DNA from: Pseudomonas sp. UFMG81
GTDB taxonomy: Bacteria; Pseudomonadota; Gammaproteobacteria; Pseudomonadales; Pseudomonadaceae
Direction: 5' to 3'
Assembly (NCBI RefSeq): GCF_015354575.1
Contig: NZ_JACAFQ010000020.1
Location: 20,216-84,215, forward strand
DNA: 64,000 nucleotides
Shown: positions 48,233 to 56,988 of the stretch, piece by piece
Layout: every line of letters begins with the position of its first letter
Position numbering within the stretch: the stretch's first letter is position 1
Notes under the pieces: generated by a model
What the model was told of the DNA's origin: nothing
What the model saw: only the letters and a program-made list of their open reading frames with translations
Database searches by the model: none
Translations under genes and position numbers: made by a program

Positions 48233-48318
48233 CCGCCCCTGTGGGAGCGGGCTCGCCCGCGAAAGCGTCGGTGAACGCGACACCGCATTCGCGGGCAAGC
48301 CCGCTCCCACAGGGGGCG
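48233..48318. repeat. REP inverted pair, GCGGGC-TTG-CCCGC type
   Basis: Arms CCCCTGTGGGAGCGGGC... and complement between prpC and acnD, with one substitution in the left core (GCTCGCCC for GCTTGCCC). Confidence 0.92.
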
Positions 48319-48339
48319 GGTTGCCTCTCTATTTCTTGT

Positions 48340-49467
48340 TCAGCGCTGCTCGATTGGCACGAACTGGCGCTGCTCGACGCCTGTGTATTCGGCGCTTGGG
48401 CGGATGATGCGGTTGTTGGCGCGCTGCTCGAACACGTGCGCGGCCCAGCCGGTCAGGCGCGAGCAGACGAAGATCGGGGTGAACAGCTTGGTCGGGATGC
48501 CCATGAAGTGGTACGCCGAGGCATGGTAGAAGTCGGCGTTGGGGAACAGGCGCTTCTGCTCCCACATGGTCTTGTCGATGGCTTCGGAAACCGGGTACAG
48601 CACGGTGTCGCCCACCTCGTCGGCCAGCTGTTTCGACCAGCCCTTGATCACCTCGTTGCGCGGGTCGGACTCTTTGTAGATGGCGTGGCCGAAGCCCATG
48701 ATCTTGTCTTTGCGCTCGAGCATGCGCAGCAGCTCGGCGGTCGCTTCCTGCGGGCTCTGGAAGCGCTCGATCAGCTCCATCGCCGCCTCGTTGGCGCCAC
48801 CGTGCAGCGGGCCGCGCAGCGAGCCGATGGCGGCGGTGATGCACGAGTACAGGTCGGACAGGGTCGAGGCACAGACGCGGGCGGTGAAGGTCGAGGCGTT
48901 GAATTCGTGCTCGGCGTACAGGATCAGCGAGACGTTCATCACCTTGACGTGCAGTTCGCTCGGTTTCTTGCCGTGCAGCAGGTGCAGGAAGTGGCCGCCA
49001 ATGGTGTCTTCGTCGCTGCTGCAGTCGATGCGCACACCGTGGTGGGTGAAGCGGTACCAGTAGCACATCACCGCCGGGAACAGCGCCAGCAGGCGGTCGG
49101 TCTTGTCGTGCTGGGCGTCGAAGGTCAGTTCCGGTTCCAGGGTGCCGAGGACCGAGCAGCCGGTGCGCATCACATCCATCGGGTGGGCGTCACGCGGAAT
49201 GCGCTCGAGCACTTCCTTCAACGCTTGCGGCAGGTCGCGCAGGCCCTTGAGCTTGCGCTTGTAGTCGGCAAGCTCGGCCTTGCTCGGCAGCTCGCCGTAC
49301 AGCAGCAGGTAGGCGACTTCCTCGAACTCGGCACCGGCGGCCAGGTCGCGCACGTCATAGCCGCGGTAGGTCAGGCCGGCACCGGCCTGGCCGACGGTGG
49401 AAAGTGCGGTCTGCCCGGCCACCTGGCCACGCAGGCCAGCGCCACTGAGTACTTTTGCTTCGGCCAT
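48340..49467 (-). CDS. prpC: 2-methylcitrate synthase
   Basis: A 375-residue citrate-synthase-family enzyme condensing propionyl-CoA with oxaloacetate. Active-site segments: THHGVRIDCSSD, GPLHGGANEAAM and MGFGHAIYK with the catalytic histidines, and the F-H-M-G-I-P region. The shorter length than housekeeping citrate synthase and the operon place it as PrpC. AAGGAGC precedes the ATG. Confidence 0.95.
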   Translation of the reverse strand: MAEAKVLSGAGLRGQVAGQTALSTVGQAGAGLTYRGYDVRDLAAGAEFEEVAYLLLYGELPSKAELADYKRKLKGLRDLPQALKEVLERIPRDAHPMDVMRTGCSVLGTLEPELTFDAQHDKTDRLLALFPAVMCYWYRFTHHGVRIDCSSDEDTIGGHFLHLLHGKKPSELHVKVMNVSLILYAEHEFNASTFTARVCASTLSDLYSCITAAIGSLRGPLHGGANEAAMELIERFQSPQEATAELLRMLERKDKIMGFGHAIYKESDPRNEVIKGWSKQLADEVGDTVLYPVSEAIDKTMWEQKRLFPNADFYHASAYHFMGIPTKLFTPIFVCSRLTGWAAHVFEQRANNRIIRPSAEYTGVEQRQFVPIEQR

Positions 49468-49537
49468 GGTGTTGCTCCTTTCTTGAATTTGTTATCGAAG
49501 TCTTTCTGGCTATTCATGGGTGGCTGTACCGGCGCTT

Positions 49538-49562
49538 CGCGGGGCAAGCCCGCTCCTACAGG
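49538..49562. repeat. Single REP unit
   Basis: One CGCGGGGCAAGCCCGCTCCTACAGG copy between prpB and prpC without an inverted partner. It is the only unpaired REP that I noticed in the window. Confidence 0.85.
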
Positions 49563-49579
49563 TACAGCGCCAGGCCTTT

Positions 49580-50470
49580 CTATCCTTTCTTCTGCGCGAA
49601 CAGCGCATCGAGGCTTTGCTCGAAGGCGTGGTAACCGATGGCATCGTAGAGCTCCATGCGGGTCTGCATGGTGTCGATCACGTTCTTCTGGGTGCCGTCG
49701 CGGCGCAGCGCGGTGTAGACGTTCTCGGCGGCCTTGTTCATGGCGCGGAACGCCGACAGCGGGTACAGCACCAGCGACACGTCGACCGAGGCCAGCTCTT
49801 CAGTGGTGTACAGCGGCGTGGCGCCGAATTCGGTGATGTTGGCCAGGATCGGGGCTTTGACCCGGTCGGCGAAGGTCTTGTACATCGAAAGCTCGGTGAT
49901 GGCTTCCGGGAAAATCATGTCGGCGCCGGCTTCTATACAGGCGGCGGCACGGTCCAACGCGGCGTTCAGGCCTTCCACCGCCAGGGCGTCGGTGCGCGCC
50001 ATGATCACGAAGCTGTCGTCGGTGCGGGCATCCACCGCCGCCTTGATGCGGTCGACCATCTCCTGCTGCGTGACGATTTCCTTGTTCGGGCGGTGGCCGC
50101 AGCGCTTGGCACCGACCTGGTCCTCGATGTGGATGGCGGCGGCGCCGAACTTGCTCATCGACTTGACGGTGCGCGCCACGTTGAACGCCGAGGCACCAAA
50201 ACCGGTGTCGACATCCACCAGCAGCGGCAGGTCGCACACGTCGGTGATGCGGCGCACGTCGGTGAGCACGTCGTCCAGGTTGCTGATCCCCAGGTCTGGC
50301 AGGCCCAGGGAACCGGCGGCGACACCGCCACCGGACAGGTAGATGGCCTTGAAACCGGCGCGCTTGGCCAGCAGGGCGTGGTTGGCGTTGATGGCCCCGA
50401 CCACCTGCAGCGGATGTTCGGCGGCAACCGCGTCACGGAAACGCTGGCCGGGCGTGCTCTTCACTGTCAT
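49580..50470 (-). CDS. prpB: 2-methylisocitrate lyase
   Basis: A 296-residue isocitrate-lyase-family enzyme that splits 2-methylisocitrate to pyruvate and succinate. Active-site C124 is in AKRCGHRPNKE, with the metal-binding VDVDTGFG and IHIEDQVG strands. The start codon overlaps the stop of the GntR regulator gene (ATGA), so regulator and enzyme are translationally coupled. Confidence 0.95.
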   Translation of the reverse strand: MTVKSTPGQRFRDAVAAEHPLQVVGAINANHALLAKRAGFKAIYLSGGGVAAGSLGLPDLGISNLDDVLTDVRRITDVCDLPLLVDVDTGFGASAFNVARTVKSMSKFGAAAIHIEDQVGAKRCGHRPNKEIVTQQEMVDRIKAAVDARTDDSFVIMARTDALAVEGLNAALDRAAACIEAGADMIFPEAITELSMYKTFADRVKAPILANITEFGATPLYTTEELASVDVSLVLYPLSAFRAMNKAAENVYTALRRDGTQKNVIDTMQTRMELYDAIGYHAFEQSLDALFAQKKG

Positions 50471-51183
50471 GACTCACCTCGTGGGCTATTGTTGTCGGCG
50501 CCTTGGTAGTGACGCTCGATATTGCGTTTGGACGCGCCGATGTGGCGGCGCATCAGGAGTTCTGCGAGCTCGCCGTCGCGGGCTTCGATGGCATCGAGGA
50601 TGCGGTGGTGCTCGGCGAAGGCCTGGCGCGGCCGGTTGGGCGTGGTGGAGAACTGGATGCGGTACATGCGCACCAGCTGGTACAGCTCGCCGCAGAGCAT
50701 CTTGTAGAGAGTCTGGTTGCCGCTGCCCTGGATGATCCGGTAGTGGAAGTCATAGTCGCCTTCCTGCTGGTAGTAGCCCTGCCCGGCCTGGAACGCGGCA
50801 TCGCGCTCATGGGTGTCGAGCACATGGCGCAGCTCGTCGATGGCGGCCTGGCTCATGCGTTCGGCGGCCAGGCGGCAGGCCATGCCCTCCAGCGATTCGC
50901 GGATTTCGTACAGCTCGATCAGTTCGGCGTGACTCAGCGACACCACCCGGGCGCCGACATGGGGCACGCGCACCAGCAGGCGCTGGCCTTCGAGGCGGTG
51001 GATCGCCTCGCGCAGCGGGCCGCGGCTGATACCGTAGGTGCGCGCCAGCTCCGGCTCGGAGATCTTGCTGCCGGGGGCGATCTCGCCCTTGACGATGGCC
51101 GCCTGGATGCGCCGGAAGACGTTTTCCGAGAGCGTCTCGGTCTCATCCTGCAGCATTGGAGTGACTGAAGCTGTGCCCAGCAT
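50467..51183 (-). CDS. GntR/FadR-family regulator of the propionate operon
   Basis: A 238-residue regulator from the ATG at 51183. An N-terminal winged helix (NVFRRIQAAIVKGEIAPGSKISEPELARTYGISRGPLREA) and a C-terminal FCD ligand-binding domain with metal-type histidines (FHYRII, HHRILDAI, RRHIGASKR). ATG codons further in (51156) and further out (51216) are possible starts. Two copies of the dyad ATTGTCGACA lie upstream, so autoregulation of the whole prp operon is likely. The probable inducer is a methylcitrate-cycle intermediate. This differs from enterobacteria, where a sigma-54 activator controls prp. Confidence 0.9.
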   Translation of the reverse strand: MLGTASVTPMLQDETETLSENVFRRIQAAIVKGEIAPGSKISEPELARTYGISRGPLREAIHRLEGQRLLVRVPHVGARVVSLSHAELIELYEIRESLEGMACRLAAERMSQAAIDELRHVLDTHERDAAFQAGQGYYQQEGDYDFHYRIIQGSGNQTLYKMLCGELYQLVRMYRIQFSTTPNRPRQAFAEHHRILDAIEARDGELAELLMRRHIGASKRNIERHYQGADNNSPRGES

Positions 51184-51184
51184 G

Positions 51185-51269
51185 ATTGTCGACACCTTCA
51201 AATTCAATGTCGGCAAAACTAGCCAAATAGAGGAGCGGAGTCAAAGACAAAAAGAATATTGTCGACAAT
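51185..51269. promoter_or_regulatory. Paired GntR operators upstream of the prp operon
   Basis: Site A ATTGTCGACACC (51185-51196) and site B ATTGTCGACAAT (51258-51269) share ATTGTCGACA; site B is a perfect palindrome. This fits the TNGTNNNACNA pattern of FadR-subfamily regulators. The starts are 73 bases apart, about seven helical turns. Site A lies at the regulator start codon. Confidence 0.7.
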
Positions 51270-51470
51270 CGTCTAATAACGAACTTACCTTGCCGTCATG
51301 CGGTCTGATCGCGGGCGCGCTGGCGTCAACACATCGGCGTGATAGAATGCCGCGCTCCGTTAGCGAGCATGGATCGTCTGCCTGTCATCAGTTCATGCTG
51401 TCGACAGATCATCGAAGGACGCTTGGCCAGTCGCCTTGCCCTGAACCCCGCACAGCACCGCGCCAGGATT

Positions 51471-52007
51471 ATGAGACTCATACCCGCATCACTGCTGCTC
51501 TGCCTGACTCTGCTACCGGCCCTGGCGCCGGCCGCGGAAAGAACCGTCTATGGCCTGAACGAGTACGCTCGCCTGGGCGGCCTGGACCTGGAAGTGGCGG
51601 CCAAGCTCGACACCGGCGCCAAGACCGCCTCGCTCAGCGCCCGCGACATCAAGCGCTTCAAGCGCGACGGCGAAAGCTGGGTACGCTTCTACCTGGCCAT
51701 CGACGCCGCCCACCAACACCCCATCGAACGCCCCCTGGCCCGTGTCAGCAAGATCAAGCGCCGCGCCGGGGACTATGACGCCGAATCCGGCAAGGCCTAC
51801 ACTGCCCGACCGGTCATCGAACTCGCGATCTGCATGGGCCAGACGCAACGCACCATCGAGGTCAACCTCACCGACCGCAGCGCCTTCCAGTTCCCGCTGC
51901 TGATAGGTTCCGAGGCCCTCAAGCACTTCGGTGCGCTGGTCGACCCAAGCCTTAAATACGCGGCCGGCAAACCTGCCTGTGCCACCGAAGCTACCAAAGC
52001 AGAGTAA
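51471..52007 (+). CDS. Retropepsin-like / ATP-dependent zinc protease family exported protein
   Basis: A 178-residue exported protein. A signal peptide (MRLIPASLLLCLTLLPALAPAAE) is followed by the PF05618-type domain with the aspartic-protease signature D47-T-G-A (AKLDTGAKTASLSA), and later NLTDRSAFQFPLLIGSEAL. The family is often labelled ATP-dependent zinc protease, but the DTGA motif points to a retropepsin fold acting in the periplasm. The gene stands 5 bases before the 7TM gene and forms a three-gene cassette with it and the ATP-grasp ligase. The start at 51471 gives a clean signal peptide; the upstream extension is not supported. Confidence 0.85.
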   Translation: MRLIPASLLLCLTLLPALAPAAERTVYGLNEYARLGGLDLEVAAKLDTGAKTASLSARDIKRFKRDGESWVRFYLAIDAAHQHPIERPLARVSKIKRRAGDYDAESGKAYTARPVIELAICMGQTQRTIEVNLTDRSAFQFPLLIGSEALKHFGALVDPSLKYAAGKPACATEATKAE

Positions 52008-52012
52008 CCCCG

Positions 52013-53548
52013 ATGCGCTCTCTTACCCTCCACCTGAAAGTCTTGATCACCGTCCTGGTGCTGCTGGGCGTGGCGATCACGGCCTATCAGATCTTCGCCC
52101 TGGGCATCCCGGTGACCGAGGATGAAACCGACGACCTGTGGAACATCGACGCCAAGGTCGAGTTCGTCGCCAGTTCCAAGGACCCGGTCAAGGTGCAGAT
52201 GTTCGTGCCACCGCTGAACCGCGACTACGTCAGCCTCAACGAGAGCTTCATCTCCAACAACTATGGGGTGAGCGTCAACCGCGCCGACGGCAACCGCAAG
52301 GTCACCTGGTCGGCACGCCGCGCCAATGGCAACCAGACCCTGTACTACCGCCTGGTGCTGACCAAGCGCTACAGCAACGAAAAGACCAAGATCAAGGGCC
52401 CGACCTTCCGCGACAGCATGGCCATCGAAGGCCCCGAGAAGCTGGCCGCCGAAGCGCTGATGGCGCCGATCCGCCAGCACTCCGCCGATGTCGAGACCTT
52501 CGTCGGCGAGACCATCAAGCGGGTCAACAACCTCAACGACGACAACGTCAAGCTGCTGCTGGCCGGCGACACCTCGTCGCTGAAGAAGGCCCAGGTCATC
52601 GACCTGCTGCTGTCGATCGCCCACGTGCCACTGGAGAAGGTGCACACCATCCGCCTGGTGGCCGACACCCCGCAGACCCCTGAACTGTGGCTGCGCAGCT
52701 TCAACGGCAACGACTGGCTGTACTTCAACCCGGACACCGGCGAACAGGGCCTGCCCGCCGACCGCCTGCTGTGGTGGACCGGCGATGAGAACCTGATCAC
52801 CGTCGATGGCGGCAAGAAGGCCAACGTCACCTTCAGCATGAACAACAGCGAAATGAACGCCATCCGCCTGGCCAAGCTGACCGACGAGAACACCGACGCC
52901 GACTTCCTCGAGTACTCGCTGTACGGCCTGCCGCTGCAAACGCAACAGACCTTCATGATCATGGTGATGATCCCGATCGGCGTGCTGGTCATTCTTGTGC
53001 TGCGCAACCTGATCGGCATCCAGACCCTGGGTACCTTCACCCCGGTGCTGATCGCCCTGGCCTTCCGCGAGACGCAACTGGGCTTCGGCATCATGCTGTT
53101 CACGGTAATCACCGCGCTGGGCCTGTCGCTGCGCTCGTATCTGGAACACCTCAAGCTGCAGATGCTGCCGCGCCTGTCGGTGGTATTGACCTTCGTGGTG
53201 GTGCTGATCGCCGCCATCAGCCTGTTCAGCCACAAGCTGGGCCTGGAGCGCGGGCTGTCGGTGGCGCTGTTCCCGATGGTCATCCTCACCATGACCATCG
53301 AACGCCTGTCGATCACCTGGGAAGAGCGTGGCGGTGGCCATGCCATGAAAGTGGCGATCGGCACCCTGTTCGCCGCCTCCATCGCGCACCTGCTGATGAC
53401 CGTGCCGGAAGCGGTGTACTTCGTCTTCACCTTCCCGGCGGTACTGCTGGTCCTGGTGGGCTTCATGCTGGCGATGGGTCGCTACCGCGGCTACCGCCTG
53501 ACCGAGCTGGTGCGCTTCAAGGCATTCCTGAAGAAGGCTGACGCCTGA
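52013..53548 (+). CDS. Inactive-transglutaminase/7TM membrane protein
   Basis: A 511-residue inner-membrane protein. One N-terminal membrane helix (about 8-30), a periplasmic region of about 290 residues resembling an inactive transglutaminase domain (LWLRSFNGNDWLYFNPDTGEQGLP), then about seven membrane helices from residue 325 to 495. The stop overlaps the start of the next gene (TGATG). The family recurs together with the flanking two families in gammaproteobacteria. It may present a periplasmic signal or substrate to the cytoplasmic ligase; this is an inference. Confidence 0.85.
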   Translation: MRSLTLHLKVLITVLVLLGVAITAYQIFALGIPVTEDETDDLWNIDAKVEFVASSKDPVKVQMFVPPLNRDYVSLNESFISNNYGVSVNRADGNRKVTWSARRANGNQTLYYRLVLTKRYSNEKTKIKGPTFRDSMAIEGPEKLAAEALMAPIRQHSADVETFVGETIKRVNNLNDDNVKLLLAGDTSSLKKAQVIDLLLSIAHVPLEKVHTIRLVADTPQTPELWLRSFNGNDWLYFNPDTGEQGLPADRLLWWTGDENLITVDGGKKANVTFSMNNSEMNAIRLAKLTDENTDADFLEYSLYGLPLQTQQTFMIMVMIPIGVLVILVLRNLIGIQTLGTFTPVLIALAFRETQLGFGIMLFTVITALGLSLRSYLEHLKLQMLPRLSVVLTFVVVLIAAISLFSHKLGLERGLSVALFPMVILTMTIERLSITWEERGGGHAMKVAIGTLFAASIAHLLMTVPEAVYFVFTFPAVLLVLVGFMLAMGRYRGYRLTELVRFKAFLKKADA

Positions 53549-54528
53549 TGTTTGGCCTGATCAAGACCTGGAAAGCCCTGGAGGCCCGGGGCATCATGGG
53601 TATCAACCGGCGCAACGCGGACTACGTGTTGAAGTACAACAAACGCCACTTGTACCCGATCGTCGACGACAAGATCATCACCAAGGAACGCGCGCTGGCG
53701 GCCGGCATCCATGTGCCGGAGATGTACGGCATCATCGAGACCGAGAAGCAGATCGAGAAGCTCGACCAGATCATCGGCGAGCGCAACGATTTCGTCATCA
53801 AGCCTGCACAAGGGGCAGGCGGTGACGGCATCCTGGTCATCGCCGACCGCTTCGAGGACCGCTACCGCACCGTGTCGGGCAAGATCATCAGCCACGAGGA
53901 GATCGAGCACCAGATCTCCAGCATCCTCACCGGGCTGTACTCGCTCGGCGGACACCGTGACCGCGCGCTGATCGAGTACCGGGTCACCCCGGACCAGATC
54001 TTCAAGAGCATCAGCTACGAAGGCGTGCCGGACATCCGCATCATCGTGCTGATGGGCTACCCGGTGATGGCCATGCTGCGCCTGCCGACCCGGCAGTCCG
54101 GCGGCAAGGCCAACCTGCACCAGGGCGCCATCGGCGTGGGCGTTGACCTGGCCACCGGCCTCACGCTGCGCGGCACCTGGTTGAACAAGATCATCAGCAA
54201 GCACCCGGACACCACCAACGCGGTGGACGGCGTGCAGCTGCCCAACTGGGACGGCTTCATGAAACTCGCCGCCAGCTGCTACGAACTGTGCGGCCTGGGC
54301 TATATCGGCGTGGACATGGTGCTGGACCAGGACAAGGGGCCACTGATCCTCGAGCTCAATGCCCGCCCTGGCCTGAACATCCAGATCGCCAACGACTGCG
54401 GCCTCACCCAACGCACCCATGCCATCGAGGCGCACCTGGAGGCGTTGGCCAAAGAAGGCCGCAGCGAAGATGCCGATCAACGGGTAAAAGTGGCACAAGG
54501 CCTGTTCGGGCACGTGCATCCGCAGTAA
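53548..54528 (+). CDS. RimK-like ATP-grasp ligase (alpha-L-glutamate ligase homologue)
   Basis: A 326-residue cytoplasmic ATP-grasp enzyme. FVIKPAQGAGGDGILVI forms the nucleotide-binding loop, and LILELNARPGLNIQ gives the Mg-binding Glu/Asn. Homologues add amino acids, especially glutamate, to a carboxylate; the acceptor here is unknown. Translation is coupled to the 7TM gene by a one-base overlap. With its partners it forms a membrane-linked ligation/protease module without a known substrate. Confidence 0.87.
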   Translation: MFGLIKTWKALEARGIMGINRRNADYVLKYNKRHLYPIVDDKIITKERALAAGIHVPEMYGIIETEKQIEKLDQIIGERNDFVIKPAQGAGGDGILVIADRFEDRYRTVSGKIISHEEIEHQISSILTGLYSLGGHRDRALIEYRVTPDQIFKSISYEGVPDIRIIVLMGYPVMAMLRLPTRQSGGKANLHQGAIGVGVDLATGLTLRGTWLNKIISKHPDTTNAVDGVQLPNWDGFMKLAASCYELCGLGYIGVDMVLDQDKGPLILELNARPGLNIQIANDCGLTQRTHAIEAHLEALAKEGRSEDADQRVKVAQGLFGHVHPQ

Positions 54529-54531
54529 CCC

Positions 54532-54602
54532 GTGGGAGCGGGCTTGCCCCGCGATAGCGTAGCCAGGCCAGGCCCCAATCGCGGGGCAAGCCCGCTCCCT
54601 CG
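54532..54602. repeat. REP inverted pair, GCGGGC-TTG-CCCCGC type
   Basis: Arms 54532-54555 and 54578-54602 between the ATP-grasp gene and pabB. The right arm ends CTCCCTCG instead of CTCCCACG. Confidence 0.9.
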
Positions 54603-54712
54603 AGGCAATCAAACGACTCGTCACAACATGTGAATGTCGCCGCCAGCGCTAGGCGCATTTCCTACACAGGTCTACAATCGCCCTCCTCGCTTTTTCATCG
54701 CCGTCCATTCTG

Positions 54713-56056
54713 ATGCCGACCTGTACGCTCCACCCCCTGCCCTACCAGCCCGACCCCGCCTTCTACTTCGCACGCCTGCGCAGCGCGCCCGGCGCGATCC
54801 TGCTCGACAGTGCCCGCCCCGTGGCCGAGCGTGGCCGCTTCGACCTGCTCAGCGCCTGGCCCCTGGCGCAGTTGCAGGCGCAACCCGCGGAAGACGGCCA
54901 AACCTACCTGCAACGCCTGCGCCAGGCGTTGGCCGAACTGGGCACTGCGCAATTGCCTGCTGGTGTGGAACTGCCGTTTGCCGGCGGCCTGATCGGCTAC
55001 CTGAGCTACGACTTCGGTCGTCGCCTGGAGCAACTGCCCTCGCTGGCCATGGATGACCTCGGGCTACCCGACGCCCGCCTTGGCCTGTACGCCTGGGCAC
55101 TGGTGTCGGACCATCAGTTGCGCACCAGCCAGCTGGTGCTCCACCCAGTGCTGGGCGAAGCCGAGCGGCAACGCCTGGTCCAACTGTTCGAAAACCCAGG
55201 GCAAGCTGCGCCGGGCGACTTTCGGCTGTTGGCACCAATGGCTGGCGACCTGTCCCCAGACCAGTACCAGGCAGCGTTCGACCAGGTCCAGCGCTACATC
55301 CAGGCCGGCGACTGCTACCAGATCAACCTCACCCAGCGCTTCCGCGCCCCCTGCCAGGGCGACCCTTGGCGCGCCTACCAGGCCCTGCGCGCGGCCTGCC
55401 CGACGCCGTTTTCCGGCTACCAGCAACTGGATGCCGGCACAGCGCTGCTGAGTTTCTCCCCGGAGCGCTTCATCCGCATCAGCCAGGGCGAGGTGGAAAC
55501 GCGCCCGATCAAGGGTACCCGCCCGCGCTCCCCTGATCCCGTGGAAGACGCCCGCAACGCCACCGAGCTGCTGGCCAGCCCCAAGGACCGCTCGGAAAAC
55601 CTGATGATCGTCGACTTGCTGCGCAACGATATCGGCCGCACGTGCGAGATCGGCTCGGTGAAGGTGCCGGAGCTGTTCAGCCTGGAGAGCTATCCCAACG
55701 TCCACCACCTGGTCAGCAGCGTCACCGGTCGCCTGGCCGTAGACCGGGATGCCCTGGACCTGATCGGCGGCAGCTTCCCTGGCGGCTCGATCACCGGCGC
55801 ACCGAAGATCCGCGCCATGCAGATCATCGACGAACTGGAACCCGCGCGCCGGGCGCTTTACTGCGGCTCGCTGCTGTACATCGACGTGCGCGGCGAGATG
55901 GACAGCTCCATCGCCATTCGCAGCCTGCTGGTCAAGGATGGCCAGGTCAGTTGCTGGGGCGGTGGCGCGGTGGTGGCCGATTCGAATTGGCAAGCCGAGT
56001 ACGAGGAATCGATCGCCAAGGTGCGGGTGTTGATGGAGACCCTGCAGGGCCTTTGA
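54713..56056 (+). CDS. pabB: Aminodeoxychorismate synthase component I
   Basis: A 447-residue chorismate-using enzyme that makes 4-amino-4-deoxychorismate for folate synthesis with the PabA glutaminase. The C-terminal catalytic domain has PIKGTRPRS, RNDIGRTCEIGSVKV, and FPGGSITGAPK. The N-terminal region is shortened compared with TrpE and lacks the usual tryptophan-inhibition element, which supports PabB. No ribosome binding site is evident before the ATG at 54713. Confidence 0.92.
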   Translation: MPTCTLHPLPYQPDPAFYFARLRSAPGAILLDSARPVAERGRFDLLSAWPLAQLQAQPAEDGQTYLQRLRQALAELGTAQLPAGVELPFAGGLIGYLSYDFGRRLEQLPSLAMDDLGLPDARLGLYAWALVSDHQLRTSQLVLHPVLGEAERQRLVQLFENPGQAAPGDFRLLAPMAGDLSPDQYQAAFDQVQRYIQAGDCYQINLTQRFRAPCQGDPWRAYQALRAACPTPFSGYQQLDAGTALLSFSPERFIRISQGEVETRPIKGTRPRSPDPVEDARNATELLASPKDRSENLMIVDLLRNDIGRTCEIGSVKVPELFSLESYPNVHHLVSSVTGRLAVDRDALDLIGGSFPGGSITGAPKIRAMQIIDELEPARRALYCGSLLYIDVRGEMDSSIAIRSLLVKDGQVSCWGGGAVVADSNWQAEYEESIAKVRVLMETLQGL

Positions 56057-56057
56057 G

Positions 56058-56129
56058 CCATCGCGGAGCAAGCCCGCTCCCACAAGGCTCATGCAAGGCA
56101 TGCGTGGGAGCGGGCTTGCCCCGCGATGG
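56058..56129. repeat. REP inverted pair, GCGGGC-TTG-CCCCGC type
   Basis: Arms 56058-56083 and 56104-56129 between pabB and cysH; the left arm carries a G to A change (GCGGAGCAAG). Confidence 0.92.
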
Positions 56130-56215
56130 CGGCGCGACAGGTCTACCCCGCCATTTTTTGTTACCATCTGCGCATTACGAGCGCACAGCGCCAATCACCC
56201 GATGGAAACCGCCTG

Positions 56216-56950
56216 ATGAGCCAACCCTTCGACGTCGCCGCCCTGGCCGCGACCTATGCCAGCAAGTCCCCGCAGGAGATCCTCAAGCTCGCCTTCGAAC
56301 ACTTCGGCGATGATTTGTGGATCTCCTTCAGCGGTGCCGAGGACGTGGTGCTGGTGGACATGGCCTGGAAGCTGAACAAGCAGGTCAAGGTGTTCAGCCT
56401 CGACACCGGGCGCCTGCACCCGGAAACCTACCGCTTCATCGACCAGGTGCGCGAACAGTACAACCTGCCGATCGAAATCCTCAGCCCGGACCGTGACAAA
56501 CTCGATCCGTTCGTCAAAGAGAAAGGGCTGTTCAGCTTCTACAAGGACGGGCACGGCGAGTGCTGCGGCATCCGCAAGATCGAGCCACTGCGCCGCAAAC
56601 TCTCCACTGTCAGTGCCTGGGCCACCGGCCAGCGCCGCGACCAGAGCCCAGGCACCCGCAGCCAGGTGGCGGCGCTGGAGATCGACAGCGCCTTCTCCAC
56701 GCCTGAGCGCACCCTGTACAAGTTCAACCCGCTGGCGCAGATGACCAGCGAGGAAGTCTGGGGCTACATCCGCATGCTCGAGCTGCCGTACAACAGCCTG
56801 CATGAGCGTGGGTTCATCAGCATCGGCTGCGAGCCCTGCACCCGCCCGGTATTGCCGAACCAGCACGAGCGCGAGGGGCGCTGGTGGTGGGAAGAGTCGA
56901 CGCAGAAAGAGTGCGGGCTGCACGCCGGCAACCTCATCAGCAAGGCATAA
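56216..56950 (+). CDS. cysH: Assimilatory adenylyl-sulfate (APS) reductase
   Basis: A 244-residue enzyme reducing activated sulfate to sulfite. Cysteine pairs C116-C117 (GECCGIR) and C205-x2-C208 (GCEPCTR) bind a [4Fe-4S] cluster, which marks the APS-type reductase, unlike the PAPS enzyme of E. coli. The catalytic cysteine is C233 in KECGLH near the C-terminus. The start at 56216 gives the family N-terminus; the upstream open frame runs through the REP pair. Convergent with cysB, its probable activator. Confidence 0.95.
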   Translation: MSQPFDVAALAATYASKSPQEILKLAFEHFGDDLWISFSGAEDVVLVDMAWKLNKQVKVFSLDTGRLHPETYRFIDQVREQYNLPIEILSPDRDKLDPFVKEKGLFSFYKDGHGECCGIRKIEPLRRKLSTVSAWATGQRRDQSPGTRSQVAALEIDSAFSTPERTLYKFNPLAQMTSEEVWGYIRMLELPYNSLHERGFISIGCEPCTRPVLPNQHEREGRWWWEESTQKECGLHAGNLISKA

Positions 56951-56956
56951 GCGCAT

Positions 56957-56975
56957 AGGGGCCGCAAAGCGGCCC
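56957..56975. terminator. Hairpin between convergent cysH and cysB
   Basis: GGGGCCGC-AAA-GCGGCCCC, a perfect 8-base stem 7 bases after the cysH stop and 14 bases from the cysB stop. No T run on either side. Confidence 0.55.
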
Positions 56976-56988
56976 CATGCTATCCGGA

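Noticed and set aside
45420..48407. Plus-strand open frame of about 995 codons opposite acnD
   Set aside because: Shadow of acnD, whose Fe-S ligands and domain order are intact.
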